Shown: positions 10,052-19,939, counted from the first letter of the stretch. The stretch: DNA of 64,000 bases from Mucilaginibacter gossypiicola (GCF_900110105.1 NZ_FOCL01000002.1:248001-312000), one strand, 5' to 3'. Translations and numbers: made by a program. The notes: generated from the letters alone by a model not told the origin.

Positions 10052-12691
10052 ATGGTCGAAGAAGAAAAAATAGTATGTCTCGGGTTGACATTCGATACTG
10101 AAGAACAACGAAGGGAATACTTTCGCAACAAACTCCGGATTAGATTGCCTGAGCTTAAGAAAATAGAAGGATTTCCAATTGGGGATGATGAAGATATCAT
10201 TCGCCTAAGCGATCCGCCTTACTACACGGCATGTCCTAATCCCTGGGTTAATGATTTTATTGCCGAATGGGAAAAAGAGAAGAAAACTATCAAAAGCCGA
10301 ATAGCAGACTTTAAGGTAGATGAGCCTTATGCCAGTGATGTAAGTGAAGGTAAAAGCAACCCGATTTATACTGCGCACACCTACCACACGAAGGTGCCTC
10401 ATCCCGCCATTATGAGGTATTTACTGTATTATACACAACCAGGTGATTCTGTTTTAGATTCCTTTAGCGGCACGGGTATGACGGGTGTCGCAGCACAAAT
10501 TTGCGAAAATCCAGATAGTGAAACAAAGTATAAAATAGAACACGAGTGGAAACAACTGTTTGGTAGACTTCCCGTTTGGGGACAGAGAAAAGCAATTTGC
10601 GGTGATTTATCTCCTTATGCCTCTTTAATTAGTTATAACTACAATATGCCTGCTGATTTGGAATTGGTTGACGCCGAATCACAAGCGCTGTTAAATGACG
10701 TGATCAAAGAATGCACTTGGCTTTACGAAACCAAACACACTGATGGTGGGGTGGGTACCATAAATTATACAGTTTGGAGTGATATTTTCAATTGTAAAAG
10801 TTGCAGCCAAGAGATTGTTTTTTGGGACGCTGCAATGAACATGGAAAAAAAGGAGTTGTTAGACGACTTTATTTGCCCGAATTGTAAATCTATAAACAAT
10901 AAAACTTCAGCTGAAAAAACTTGGGTCACTTTTTTTGATACTGAATTAGGTAAAACAATCAGGATAGCCAAAAGTGAACCCGTGTTAATTGTTTATACTT
11001 ACAAGGGTAAAAGGTTTCAAAAACAGCCAGACTTAAAAGATAAAAAACTTATTAAGGAAATTAATGAATTGAAAATTTCCACGTGGGTCCCGACTTACGA
11101 GTTGCCAAAAGGTTTCAATTTAGATCAACCAAAAAAATCCCATGGAGTAAATAATACGCATTTGTTTTACACAAAACGCAATTTAGTTGCATTGTCCTAC
11201 CTAAACAACCGGATAGATTCTTCTAAATTACCTAATAAGCTAAAATTCATACTTACGGGTATGATCAACCGTTCGACCCAAATGAACCGGCTGCATGTTA
11301 GTAACTTCTTTTATGGCGGGGGGGGCTGGAATGTAGGGCATTTAAAGGGCACCTTATATATCCCGTCGCTGCAAATTGAAACATCAATCTTGGAACAAAT
11401 TCAGGACAAAATAAATAGCCTAAAGAAAGCCGCGCTTCTTTTAGGTAAACAATACAGCAATCTTCAATTTGTTGGATCTGCTTCAAATACATCGATCAAG
11501 GATAATTCTATCGATTATGTTTTTACTGATCCGCCGTTTGGAGCGAACATTATGTACTCTGAACTTAATTTTTTACCGGAGACATGGTTAAAGGTATTAA
11601 CCAATAATATTAAAGAAGCAATCGAGAATAAAACGCAAGGAAAATCTTTATTAGATTACCAGTCACTTATGACCGAATGCTTTAAAGAATATAACCGGGT
11701 TTTAAAACCTGGGAAGTGGATGACTGTAGAGTTTAGCAATACTAGCGCTGCGGTATGGAACGGAATTCAAACCGCATTGCAGCGAGCCGGATTTATCATT
11801 GCGAATGTGGCGGCGCTAGATAAAAAACAAGGTGGTATGAGGGGTATTGTGACCGCTACCGCTGTGCGACAAGATTTAGCTATAAGCTGTTATAAACCAA
11901 CCGCTGAATTTGAACAAAAGTTTCAAAATGCTCAGGGATCCACACTAGTTTGGGATTTTGTAGAAGCACATCTATGTCATTTACCGGTACACTTAGTCCG
12001 AAAAGACAGTACCACATCGATCATAGAACGTAGCTCCAAAATTTTGTTTGACCGGGTAATCACCTTTTATTTGATGCGTGCTCTGCCTGTACCGATAGAT
12101 GCCAGGGACTTTCAGGAAGGTTTAAAGCAACGTTTTGCAGAACGGGACGAAATGTTTTTTACTTCAGCACAGGTAGCAGAATATGATGAAAAGAAAGCGA
12201 GATCCCCACAATTTGTACAATGGTCGCTCATCGTTACCAATGAATCAGACGCTATTGAATGGTTAAAAGAAAGATTACGCAGGGCAACTCAAAAATACCA
12301 GGATATTATGCCGGAGTTCCGCATGGCTACGCAATCGCTAAGAAAGGGTGATACCTTACCAGAGTTGCAAGACCTGCTTAACGAAAGCTTTATTCAGGAT
12401 GAGCAAGGCAGATGGCGTACGCCTGATCCCAGTGAGGCAAAAGACCGCGATGCCTTGCGAAATAAAGTGCTACTAAAGGAATTCAATGGTTATGTCAGTA
12501 CGATCAGCCAACCCAAAGCCAAAAAACTTAAAGAGGTTCGTGTCGAAGCCATGCGCTGTGGTTTTAAAAACTGCTGGGAGCGAAAGGACTTTAAGACAAT
12601 AGTCACGCTGGGTGATATGATTCCGCAAAACATTTTGTTAGAGGATGAACAGTTGCTTATGTATTACGATATTGCTAAAGACAGGGTTTAA
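10052..12691 (+). CDS. pglX: BREX-3 adenine-specific DNA methyltransferase (PglXI, DUF1156 type)
   Basis: 879 residues. AdoMet-binding motif I is VLDSFSGTGMTG (134-145) and the catalytic motif is FTDPPFGANI (491-500). An N-terminal SDPPYYTACPNPW segment (53-65) is typical of the DUF1156 methylases (COG1743) of type 3 BREX and DISARM. A Cys4 zinc-ribbon pattern (C248, C251, C275, C278) lies in the middle, followed by a stretch likely to read the target. The enzyme should add N6-methyl groups to host adenines as the self mark. The central region (about 10.4-11.7 kb) is more AT-rich than the ends, consistent with specificity-module exchange. The gene is followed by the helicase gene after 17 bp. 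Confidence 0.9.
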   Translation: MVEEEKIVCLGLTFDTEEQRREYFRNKLRIRLPELKKIEGFPIGDDEDIIRLSDPPYYTACPNPWVNDFIAEWEKEKKTIKSRIADFKVDEPYASDVSEGKSNPIYTAHTYHTKVPHPAIMRYLLYYTQPGDSVLDSFSGTGMTGVAAQICENPDSETKYKIEHEWKQLFGRLPVWGQRKAICGDLSPYASLISYNYNMPADLELVDAESQALLNDVIKECTWLYETKHTDGGVGTINYTVWSDIFNCKSCSQEIVFWDAAMNMEKKELLDDFICPNCKSINNKTSAEKTWVTFFDTELGKTIRIAKSEPVLIVYTYKGKRFQKQPDLKDKKLIKEINELKISTWVPTYELPKGFNLDQPKKSHGVNNTHLFYTKRNLVALSYLNNRIDSSKLPNKLKFILTGMINRSTQMNRLHVSNFFYGGGGWNVGHLKGTLYIPSLQIETSILEQIQDKINSLKKAALLLGKQYSNLQFVGSASNTSIKDNSIDYVFTDPPFGANIMYSELNFLPETWLKVLTNNIKEAIENKTQGKSLLDYQSLMTECFKEYNRVLKPGKWMTVEFSNTSAAVWNGIQTALQRAGFIIANVAALDKKQGGMRGIVTATAVRQDLAISCYKPTAEFEQKFQNAQGSTLVWDFVEAHLCHLPVHLVRKDSTTSIIERSSKILFDRVITFYLMRALPVPIDARDFQEGLKQRFAERDEMFFTSAQVAEYDEKKARSPQFVQWSLIVTNESDAIEWLKERLRRATQKYQDIMPEFRMATQSLRKGDTLPELQDLLNESFIQDEQGRWRTPDPSEAKDRDALRNKVLLKEFNGYVSTISQPKAKKLKEVRVEAMRCGFKNCWERKDFKTIVTLGDMIPQNILLEDEQLLMYYDIAKDRV

Positions 12692-12708
12692 TATAAGTTC
12701 AATCATTA

Positions 12709-15510
12709 ATGCTTTACCAGGGGAAAGAGATAGAAATATTATCAAAAAAGTCGGTATTTGGAAAACAAATAACGGAAGTGAAGATTCTTTCCACTGGCGA
12801 GATTAGGTCCGTCCCTTTTTCCGAATTGGTTGACGAACAAAAAACACCAACCGGGACAGCGTTAGCTTTCAAGGCGATTGCTGCAAAGATTAAAAACGAA
12901 GTTTTCAAACAGTCCATGCTGGCACCGATTGAAAGCAATATCATTCCGCTGCCTCACCAAATACTGGCTTTAGAAAAGGTAATGTCCGGACAGTTCTTGC
13001 GTTTTCTGATGGCCGACGAAGTGGGTATGGGCAAAACCATTGAAACAGGGTTGGTTCTTAAAGAACTGAAATTAAGAGGAATCGCCAAGCGTACTCTGAT
13101 TGTTGTTCCAAAATCCGCGATGGGGCAATGGCAGCAAGAAATGAAGAAGCATTTCAATGAAGTGTTTCAGATTTATGATACCGATTATATCAATACCTTA
13201 AGCCGCACTTTCGCCCGACTGGAGGCGGATAATGAAATTAACCTATTCAGCCAGCATAATCAGATCATTGTTTCCATGGACGCTTTAAAGCCCATTGAAA
13301 CTCGCCAGGGCTGGAGTAAGGAAAAAGTGAATGAATACAACCGCTACCGGATTCAAAGCGTTTTAGAATCGGAATTTGACCTGCTCGTTATCGATGAATG
13401 CCACAAGGTTGGCGGGAGCAGTACCCAGGTCGGCCGTTTTCAGATGGCGGATATCCTGTGCAATGCCATTCCCAATGTTTTGTTGCTTTCTGCCACACCC
13501 CACCGCGGGAAAAGTGATCATTTCAGAAGGATCTTACAATTGTTGAATGCCGATGCTTTTGCGGGCGAGGGCATGCCGAGTATTCCCGAGTTGGAAAATT
13601 ATGTGGTCCGCACAGAAAAAAGACAGGCCATCGATTATAATGGCAAAGCCTTATTTAATAAGCGCCATACTAAAAAAATAGAGGTTGCTTATGATGAAGT
13701 ACATCATCGCCGGCAAAAGGCCCTATATGATGCAGTCACCGAATACGTTATAACCGGTTTTAACCTGGCCCAGCAGACCAAGAATACTTCTTATGGCTTT
13801 GTCATGATTCTTTTTCAACGGATGATGAGCAGTTCGACGCAGGCGATACTGGATGCCATGCACAAGCGGGCCGAGCGGCTTTCGGGTGAAAGACGGGAGG
13901 TAAACAAAGAACAAATTATAAGCAATCTGGAGGACTTTGGTTTTGAGGGACAAATGGAACTAGATTTCGAAGAAAAGATTTATTCCATGGTCGAAGAGAC
14001 ACAGGCAAACTACGACGCCGAACTTAGCATTCTTCAAGGTCTGATCCGCGATGCTAAAGACTGCCTCGACGTAGAATCTGATGCCAAAGTGGAGTTTTTG
14101 ATCCGGAAATTACAAGAGCTAAAAAAGGAAGAACAAAACCCTGATCTTAAATTTCTGATCTTTACAGAATTTACCAGCACCCAACATATGTTGAAGAAGG
14201 TGCTGCAACTCAATGGGGGTTATATATGCGAAATCATTAATGGTTCGATGGATTTTGACCAACGGGTAAACGCATTAAAAGAGTTTAAGGCTGCTGCTCA
14301 GATCTTAATTTGTACCGATGCTGCCGGTGAGTCGCTCAACATGCAATTTGCTCATATTGTCATTAATTTCGATATGCCCTGGAATCCGATGGTTCTTGAA
14401 CAGCGAATAGGGCGTGTGGATCGTATTGGTCAATCCTTTGAGGTATTGGCGTTTAATATGATGCTGGACAACTCAGTCGATAAACGCGTATACGAGGTGG
14501 TTGAAACCAAACTTTCGCAGATCATGGCAGAGTTGGGTATTGACAAAACATCCGATGTGCTTGACAGCACGCTGGAAAGAGAGCAGTTAAATCGCTTATA
14601 TTTGACTTCCCTGCTGAACCCTGCCAAATTTGAGCAGGAAAGCAATAACTGGCTTGAAGAGATTAAGGATAAGCTTAAAGAATATAAAAGTACCGAGGGG
14701 GCATTACCAACCTTAAGCTCGAAAGACATCAACTTAGATAAAGTGGATGCGATTAAGCATAGTCCGCTCCCAAATTGGTTGGAAAACCTGACCAAGAACT
14801 ACCTCCAGACCAAAGGTGTTGCCTATCAAGATTTGATAGAGGGGATTCGGTTTAAATTCCCCGGCATCAAAGAAAGTATTTATACTTTCAATGTTAAAGA
14901 AAGTGTCAATAATCCGATCCCTGAACCCATTTCACTGCAACACGAGATTATTCAAACTATCTTAAAGGACGCAATACCTTTTACCCCGTCACAACAGATT
15001 CCACAGGTCAAAGTTACGCAGGGAAAAGCAGTTTCAGGTTATTGGGCTTTATGGCATTTGGAGGTAAAAAACCAGTTTGAAACCAGCCAGGTCATTCAGC
15101 CTATATTTGTTTCCTCAGAAGGTGAAAACTTTGCCGCCTTTGCGCAAAGTGTATGGGATAAACTCATCCAGGAAAGGAATTATTTGGATTGCATTGGCGT
15201 TTTACCAGCGGACGTATCGAAACTAAAATTCGCGGAATTTGCGCAGACTGCAGAGCAAGTACTGTTACCCAAGTACGAAGAGTTTGAGCATCATATTACT
15301 AGCAACACAGAAAAGATCAAATCCAATAAAGAAAAGTCATTCCTGTTTCAGGAAAAGCAGATGAATAGGATCGGCATCGAAAACATCCGGCAGTCCCGGC
15401 TAAACCGCTTATATAAAGATAAAGAAAACTGGGACGAGAACTTTTTATCAGCCGGTCAGATTGTTCCGGTGATTTCCTGTTTATTATTGATCAATATCGT
15501 GGATGAATAA
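12709..15510 (+). CDS. brxHII: BREX-3 SNF2-family helicase (BrxHII)
   Basis: 933 residues with a complete SNF2/RapA-like helicase core. Walker A is DEVGMGKT (103-110), motif II is DECH (229-232), motif III is LLSATPHRG, and the C-terminal lobe has TDAAGESLN and EQRIGRVDRIGQ. The family couples ATP hydrolysis to DNA translocation. In type 3 BREX this gene sits between the methylase and pglZ, exactly as here. It overlaps pglZ by 8 bp. DISARM DrmD is a close alternative on sequence alone, but the neighbours brxC, pglZ and brxA settle the matter. Confidence 0.92.
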   Translation: MLYQGKEIEILSKKSVFGKQITEVKILSTGEIRSVPFSELVDEQKTPTGTALAFKAIAAKIKNEVFKQSMLAPIESNIIPLPHQILALEKVMSGQFLRFLMADEVGMGKTIETGLVLKELKLRGIAKRTLIVVPKSAMGQWQQEMKKHFNEVFQIYDTDYINTLSRTFARLEADNEINLFSQHNQIIVSMDALKPIETRQGWSKEKVNEYNRYRIQSVLESEFDLLVIDECHKVGGSSTQVGRFQMADILCNAIPNVLLLSATPHRGKSDHFRRILQLLNADAFAGEGMPSIPELENYVVRTEKRQAIDYNGKALFNKRHTKKIEVAYDEVHHRRQKALYDAVTEYVITGFNLAQQTKNTSYGFVMILFQRMMSSSTQAILDAMHKRAERLSGERREVNKEQIISNLEDFGFEGQMELDFEEKIYSMVEETQANYDAELSILQGLIRDAKDCLDVESDAKVEFLIRKLQELKKEEQNPDLKFLIFTEFTSTQHMLKKVLQLNGGYICEIINGSMDFDQRVNALKEFKAAAQILICTDAAGESLNMQFAHIVINFDMPWNPMVLEQRIGRVDRIGQSFEVLAFNMMLDNSVDKRVYEVVETKLSQIMAELGIDKTSDVLDSTLEREQLNRLYLTSLLNPAKFEQESNNWLEEIKDKLKEYKSTEGALPTLSSKDINLDKVDAIKHSPLPNWLENLTKNYLQTKGVAYQDLIEGIRFKFPGIKESIYTFNVKESVNNPIPEPISLQHEIIQTILKDAIPFTPSQQIPQVKVTQGKAVSGYWALWHLEVKNQFETSQVIQPIFVSSEGENFAAFAQSVWDKLIQERNYLDCIGVLPADVSKLKFAEFAQTAEQVLLPKYEEFEHHITSNTEKIKSNKEKSFLFQEKQMNRIGIENIRQSRLNRLYKDKENWDENFLSAGQIVPVISCLLLINIVDE

Positions 15511-17344
15511 CTGGATAGATAAATATAAAAAACTGGCGATCTCCAGTCACAAACAGCATATCCTTATCGCTGATCAGGACAATCTTTTCACCTATCTGGA
15601 ATTAAAGGAAGCGTTTGAAAACGAGGGCTATACCATTATCATTTGTCCTAATGCCTTATCGGTACGGGTTCATTTTGAATTGCAGGTCCGGGAAACGACA
15701 GGTCGTTTTCTGATGGTCGCACCTGAAGGATATGTTCCGCTGCCAGACATCGAAACGCATGTCCATTTTCAGAGCATTGGTTTGTTCACGATCTTTCCCA
15801 ACCTGGATGCCAAGGCGATCAAAGGGTTAGGTTTTAATGCACTCTGCCTGCTAGCCAATATTAAACCCTATGAAGAATTGGGCCATGAAAAAACACTGCG
15901 GTTTTTATTGGAGAATCTATATAGCATTGACTTTAACACCCTCACCAGCAGTAAGGCTAAAGAGCGGGTTATGAATGCATTGATCAACGTGTTTTTCGAA
16001 AAAGATGGCATTAATGAGCCGCTGACAATTTTCCTCACCCATTTGTCTAAACCTTATTTTCCCACACTGATCGCCCAAGACTTAACCCAGTCTCGTTTAC
16101 TGAATTTTATTAAGGAGCAATGGCAGCAATTTATCGAAGGAAAAAGCTCCTTACTCGATTTCGCAGAACCTTCACTTAATAAGAACATTGGGTATTTATT
16201 TGCTTTTGGGTATTTGGATCCCCTTCAGGTTTCACCTGAGAAATATGATAGTTTCCCAAAGCCCTTAAGGATCGGTATCTATGTTGATGCGGCGTTGAGC
16301 AACGACAACGAGCTAGAAGGCTTAACAGAATATTTAAACCAACAAATGGAAGTTATAGAGGACCTGGCTGACCAATGGTTCAAAATTATTCAGGTGCTAT
16401 CCCAGGCCAAGCTGAAAAGTTTGGAATCCCACAATGCGTCATTAAAGCTAGCATATTTAAAAGTTGAACAAGCACTTAACTATCGTTTTCAAAGGTTTAT
16501 TGATAACACCTATAATAGTCTTTTTTCTTTGAGCGGCGTCCGGCAGCCGGTTATGGTTACCAGGATACTGGAGCATATTAATGCGCGGTCTGCCAAGAAA
16601 AAGGCCCTTCTGGTTATTGACGGAATGAACTACTGGCAATGGACGATTTTAGGAAAAGCATTATTAACTTCAGGGTTAAATTTTTCGTCTAATGCTTCTT
16701 TGGCCTTTGTGCCGACAATCACTGCTTGGTCAAGGCAGGCTATTTTTAAAGGGGCCAAACCAGATTTGTTAGAGGATAATTCCCATGAAGGCAAATTGTT
16801 TAAGGCCTATTGGCTCAAACAACACGTGCCAGCTTTTCAAATTGATTTGCGAAAAATTAGTGTACATGCTCCGCTCATTGCAACAGATATCCCCACGGAC
16901 GTTACCGTGCTGGGGTTAATTTGTAATGATTTGGACAACATCATGCACGGTGCCGTCCTGGGTGAACAACAATTAAAAACATCTACCGAACAATGGATCC
17001 AGCAATCGCGTATTGTTCAAATTGTCGCACAACTAAAAACACTAGGTTTCCAAATTTTTATCACCGCCGACCATGGCAACGTCGAGGCAAGAGGCGTTAA
17101 AAATTTAAGCATTAACGACAAGGTTGGGTCTTTAAGCAGAGGCAAAAGGCATTTGCATTTTACCAATGAAACTTTGTTGGAAAATTTCGTTTTACAGAAT
17201 TCAAGCTTAACATTAGGCCGAAAAGATCTTTCTGTTTATCTCAAAGCCAATGAGGCATTTACATTAGAGAATACCCGAGTGATTACCCATGGCGGTTCAC
17301 ATTTATGGGAAGTTATTGTCCCTTTTATTAGCATCAATGAATAA
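15503..17344 (+). CDS. pglZ: BREX phosphatase-superfamily protein PglZ
   Basis: 613 residues. The C-terminal half is an alkaline-phosphatase-superfamily PglZ domain: metal-binding LLVIDGMNYWQW (369-380, D373), PTITAWSRQAIF around 404-415 that supplies the expected nucleophile region, CNDLDNIMHG (474-483), TADHGN (521-526) and a late THGG. PglZ is the hallmark of all BREX types and is needed for defence and modification; its true substrate in this type is not known. The N-terminal half is a helical domain of unknown role. It overlaps both neighbours, which indicates tight translational coupling. Confidence 0.93.
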   Translation: MNNWIDKYKKLAISSHKQHILIADQDNLFTYLELKEAFENEGYTIIICPNALSVRVHFELQVRETTGRFLMVAPEGYVPLPDIETHVHFQSIGLFTIFPNLDAKAIKGLGFNALCLLANIKPYEELGHEKTLRFLLENLYSIDFNTLTSSKAKERVMNALINVFFEKDGINEPLTIFLTHLSKPYFPTLIAQDLTQSRLLNFIKEQWQQFIEGKSSLLDFAEPSLNKNIGYLFAFGYLDPLQVSPEKYDSFPKPLRIGIYVDAALSNDNELEGLTEYLNQQMEVIEDLADQWFKIIQVLSQAKLKSLESHNASLKLAYLKVEQALNYRFQRFIDNTYNSLFSLSGVRQPVMVTRILEHINARSAKKKALLVIDGMNYWQWTILGKALLTSGLNFSSNASLAFVPTITAWSRQAIFKGAKPDLLEDNSHEGKLFKAYWLKQHVPAFQIDLRKISVHAPLIATDIPTDVTVLGLICNDLDNIMHGAVLGEQQLKTSTEQWIQQSRIVQIVAQLKTLGFQIFITADHGNVEARGVKNLSINDKVGSLSRGKRHLHFTNETLLENFVLQNSSLTLGRKDLSVYLKANEAFTLENTRVITHGGSHLWEVIVPFISINE

Positions 17345-18050
17345 TCAAGGAAAATATATCGGATTAAATCAGCGGATCCCTTTTGAAGTATTGGATGCCG
17401 CTATCAACCTCTATATCGATAGCAGCGTAATTGATAAAGGATATGTATTACAACGCATGCAGGATTTCACCACCGGCTATAATAGGGCTAATAAAGCTGC
17501 CAAATATGTAGTTCAAATTTTAAGACGGCAAGCGACTTTATTAGGACAATTAAAAAAAGCAGGCAAGAATACGCCCTATAATGCACTAACAGTTGATGAT
17601 CGGAAAGCTCTCTGTCTCTGTCTTATCAGCTTAACTTATCCAATTACCTATGATTTGCTAGTAGCCTTGTCACAAGGTCTTAAAGTTCAGCCTCAAATCA
17701 ATAAAAAATTTATCAGTGAAAAAGTGATGTCAATTTACGGAAGTAATCGTACTGTAGACGTTGCAATAGATGCACTACTTCCTATGATCATAGAACTAAA
17801 TACAATCAAAAGAGATAAAGTGAGTATTTATTCACTGTCAGCTAAGCTTATTTCTCGAAGTAAATTTGTCTCAGAATTAATCATTTATACAGATATTAAG
17901 CTGTCTAATTCTAAATCCATCTTAACAGATGATCTCAACTTTAAGCCGTGGTTTTCTTTTTTTGATTTGTCACCCATAAACAATGACAACTATTTATGGC
18001 TCATTACTAAGAAGGATAGTGCAGTTGGGAAAGGTTATTTGACAATATAA
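17337..18050 (+). CDS. brxA: BREX protein BrxA (DUF1819-like)
   Basis: I chose the ATG at 17337, which overlaps the pglZ stop by 8 bp; a longer frame upstream lies deep inside pglZ. The 237-residue product is all helical, with RRQATLLGQLKKAG and LCLCLISLTYPITYDLLVALS matching the shape of BrxA, a small DNA-binding protein at the end of type 3 operons. The final third is more AT-rich than the rest. No terminator hairpin directly follows. Assignment rests on position, size and general similarity. Confidence 0.75.
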   Translation: MNNQGKYIGLNQRIPFEVLDAAINLYIDSSVIDKGYVLQRMQDFTTGYNRANKAAKYVVQILRRQATLLGQLKKAGKNTPYNALTVDDRKALCLCLISLTYPITYDLLVALSQGLKVQPQINKKFISEKVMSIYGSNRTVDVAIDALLPMIIELNTIKRDKVSIYSLSAKLISRSKFVSELIIYTDIKLSNSKSILTDDLNFKPWFSFFDLSPINNDNYLWLITKKDSAVGKGYLTI

Positions 18051-18365
18051 TTTAAAATCTAATTTTTCAAATAATCAATGAAAGCATGCCATGTTCTGGT
18101 CTGACCAAAACCGATTGTTGGGAAGTCTCGAACTTTGAACAATCACTTCGTTAATAGATGATATTTCGCTATGAAAAAGTATTCCTAATGAGTAACAATC
18201 AATAATAGATAACTATTTATTATCGCTGCCAGCTTAATGATCAACAATTGAAAATCTAATTGAATTAGGAGGTTATTTATTTGGTTTTGTATATTTGTGT
18301 AAGTTCTTTCAAACTCAATCAAAACGAATCAAATTATTCGGTTACCTAATCGGTTACCTTTTAAT
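18051..18365. other. intergenic region with dyad and tandem GTTACC motifs
   Basis: There is no gene between brxA and the truncated frame that follows. It contains a 17-bp dyad of the form GATAA-N7-TTATC at 18208-18224 and a Bacteroidetes -7-like TATATTTG near 18287. It also has two copies of CGGTTACC with a 12-bp period (18339-18346 and 18351-18358), which may be integrase-binding sites. Confidence 0.5.
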
Positions 18366-18443
18366 TTTCAGAAATATCAAATTATTGATAATAAAGCCAT
18401 TGCGGAAATTTTAACGGACCCGTCCATTCCGCAGAAAACTTAA
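18366..18443 (+). pseudogene. 3' remnant of a protein gene at a probable integration site
   Basis: An open frame with no start codon ends in TAA at 18441 and reads QKYQIIDNKAIAEILTDP then SIPQKT. It looks like the natural C-terminus of a longer protein, and its stop is immediately followed by a strong hairpin terminator. I do not recognise the parent gene. A severed gene end beside a tyrosine recombinase is typical of an attachment site in the 3' end of a gene. That reading is inference; chance coding potential over 26 codons is possible. Confidence 0.4.
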
Positions 18444-18469
18444 AAGCCTTACTGAAAAGTAAGGCTTTT
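18442..18469. terminator. bidirectional rho-independent terminator
   Basis: A perfect 12-bp stem (AAAAGCCTTACT and its complement) with a GAAA tetraloop, flanked by A and T runs, works in both directions. It starts within the stop codon of the remnant gene end. Confidence 0.85.
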
Positions 18470-18544
18470 CTGCGTTTAAAGCCCTTTTTAAGCGGATTCC
18501 TGCAAAAAAGCATATCAGATAAAATCAATTATTTACAGTCTTGT

Positions 18545-18595
18545 AGGGTACCATTTCGGGTAACACCGAATGTGCCGAAATTTGTTACCCTCGAC
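18545..18595. promoter_or_regulatory. candidate integrase arm-site cluster
   Basis: GGGTAAC (18558-18564) and GTTACCC (18584-18590) form an inverted pair about 80 bp before the integrase gene. With the two CGGTTACC copies near 18340 they make a four-copy cluster of one motif. This looks like recombinase arm-type sites or an autoregulatory operator. It is inference from repetition and position. Confidence 0.45.
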
Positions 18596-18667
18596 CCTTT
18601 ACAATGTGCTATTAATCAGCAATTTGAGGGAAGAATGATTAAAATCATTCATTAAAAATAATTGAGT

Positions 18668-19939
18668 ATGAAAATCAATGAAAGGGTATCATTATTAGTT
18701 ATGCTGGAGAAATCCAGATTAACCACCGATGGCAAGGCTCCTATTTTTATTCGGCTTACCGTTGACGGCAAGCGCGCGGAAATGTCTTTGGGGCAAAAAG
18801 TAAATCAAAAAAACTGGAATCAGGAAACCGGCTATGTGCGGGGAGCATCTATTGAAGCAAGACTGATTAATAACGCCATCGATGCCGCAACGTTAAAGGT
18901 CAGGCAGTTGTATGATCAGTTATGTATCAATGAAGAGTATGTTTCCGCGAATATGGTTAAGCAGGCTTACCAGGGAAAACGCGAAAGAGAAAAAACGCTG
19001 ATGGAAGTTATCGATTTTGTGATTGATAGAGTTAAATTAAAGGTAGCAGGGGACAAACGCTCCCCCGCCACACTTACCAAATGGAACACCGCTAAAGATA
19101 AAGTGGTTTCATTCCTTCAATTCGAGTATAAAGCTAAAGACATACCACTCAGTAAAGTCAAAATGTCCTTTGCGGAGGATTTTGTAGATTACCTTACACT
19201 TAAAGAGCACATTGGTAATAATACCACCATGTGTTACTTGAAGAAAGTCCGTTCTGTGCTAAAAACAGCTGTTGAAAGGGAATGGCTAAATAGGAATACT
19301 TTAAGTTCCTACCAATGCTCTTATATAGAGCCTGAAAAGGATATCCTTGACGAAAAGGAGCTGTTCACCCTTTATGAAAAGAAGATGGCCGTAGAGCGAC
19401 TGGAAGACGTAAAAAACGCTTATTTGTTTATGTGCTTTACAGGCTTTGCCTATAAGGATGCCAGTAAATTAACCCGTGAGCATATCGTTAATTTTTTTGA
19501 CGGAGAAGAATGGATTGTAAAGAATCGTCAAAAAGTAACAAAAGCGATATGCCGTGAAAGTGTTCCCTTATTGCCAATAGCCAAAGAAATAATCGAAAAG
19601 TATAAAGACCATCCCTACTGTCTACAAAACAATGTGTTATTGCCGATTAGCAGTAATCAAAAATACAATGCCTATCTAAAAGAAGTCGCTGATATCTGTG
19701 GTATCAATAAAAATCTGACTACCCATACCGCCAGGCATACTTTTGCCACAACAGTTACGCTGGCTAATGGTGTTCCTATTGAAACAGTAAGCGCTATGTT
19801 AGGACATAAATCAATTAAGACAACACAGATCTATGCCAAAATAGTAGCCCAAAAAATCAGTACTGACATGAGTGACTTAAAGAAGAAGCTCATGATCAAA
19901 ATGCCTAATCTGCAAAAACTAAATGAATTAGTGGCTTAA
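18668..19939 (+). CDS. tyrosine recombinase / integrase (Bacteroidetes type)
   Basis: I use the ATG at 18668 (product MKINERVSLL) instead of a TTG two codons earlier. The 423 residues comprise an N-terminal arm-binding domain, a SAM-like core-binding domain (about 110-220) and a catalytic domain. HTARH (353-357) gives the HxxR pair, H380 lies in MLGHKS, and Y389 in QIYAKI is the nucleophile. The first catalytic Arg, expected in a TGLR motif, is replaced in FTGFAYKDA, as in other Bacteroidetes integrases such as IntDOT. The gene probably drives integration of the accessory region and sits beside candidate arm sites and a truncated gene end. Confidence 0.93.
   Translation: MKINERVSLLVMLEKSRLTTDGKAPIFIRLTVDGKRAEMSLGQKVNQKNWNQETGYVRGASIEARLINNAIDAATLKVRQLYDQLCINEEYVSANMVKQAYQGKREREKTLMEVIDFVIDRVKLKVAGDKRSPATLTKWNTAKDKVVSFLQFEYKAKDIPLSKVKMSFAEDFVDYLTLKEHIGNNTTMCYLKKVRSVLKTAVEREWLNRNTLSSYQCSYIEPEKDILDEKELFTLYEKKMAVERLEDVKNAYLFMCFTGFAYKDASKLTREHIVNFFDGEEWIVKNRQKVTKAICRESVPLLPIAKEIIEKYKDHPYCLQNNVLLPISSNQKYNAYLKEVADICGINKNLTTHTARHTFATTVTLANGVPIETVSAMLGHKSIKTTQIYAKIVAQKISTDMSDLKKKLMIKMPNLQKLNELVA

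Noticed and set aside
10052..15510. DISARM as the identity of the methylase and SNF2 helicase genes
   Set aside because: drmA, drmB and drmC are absent, while brxC, pglZ and brxA flank the two genes in type 3 BREX order.
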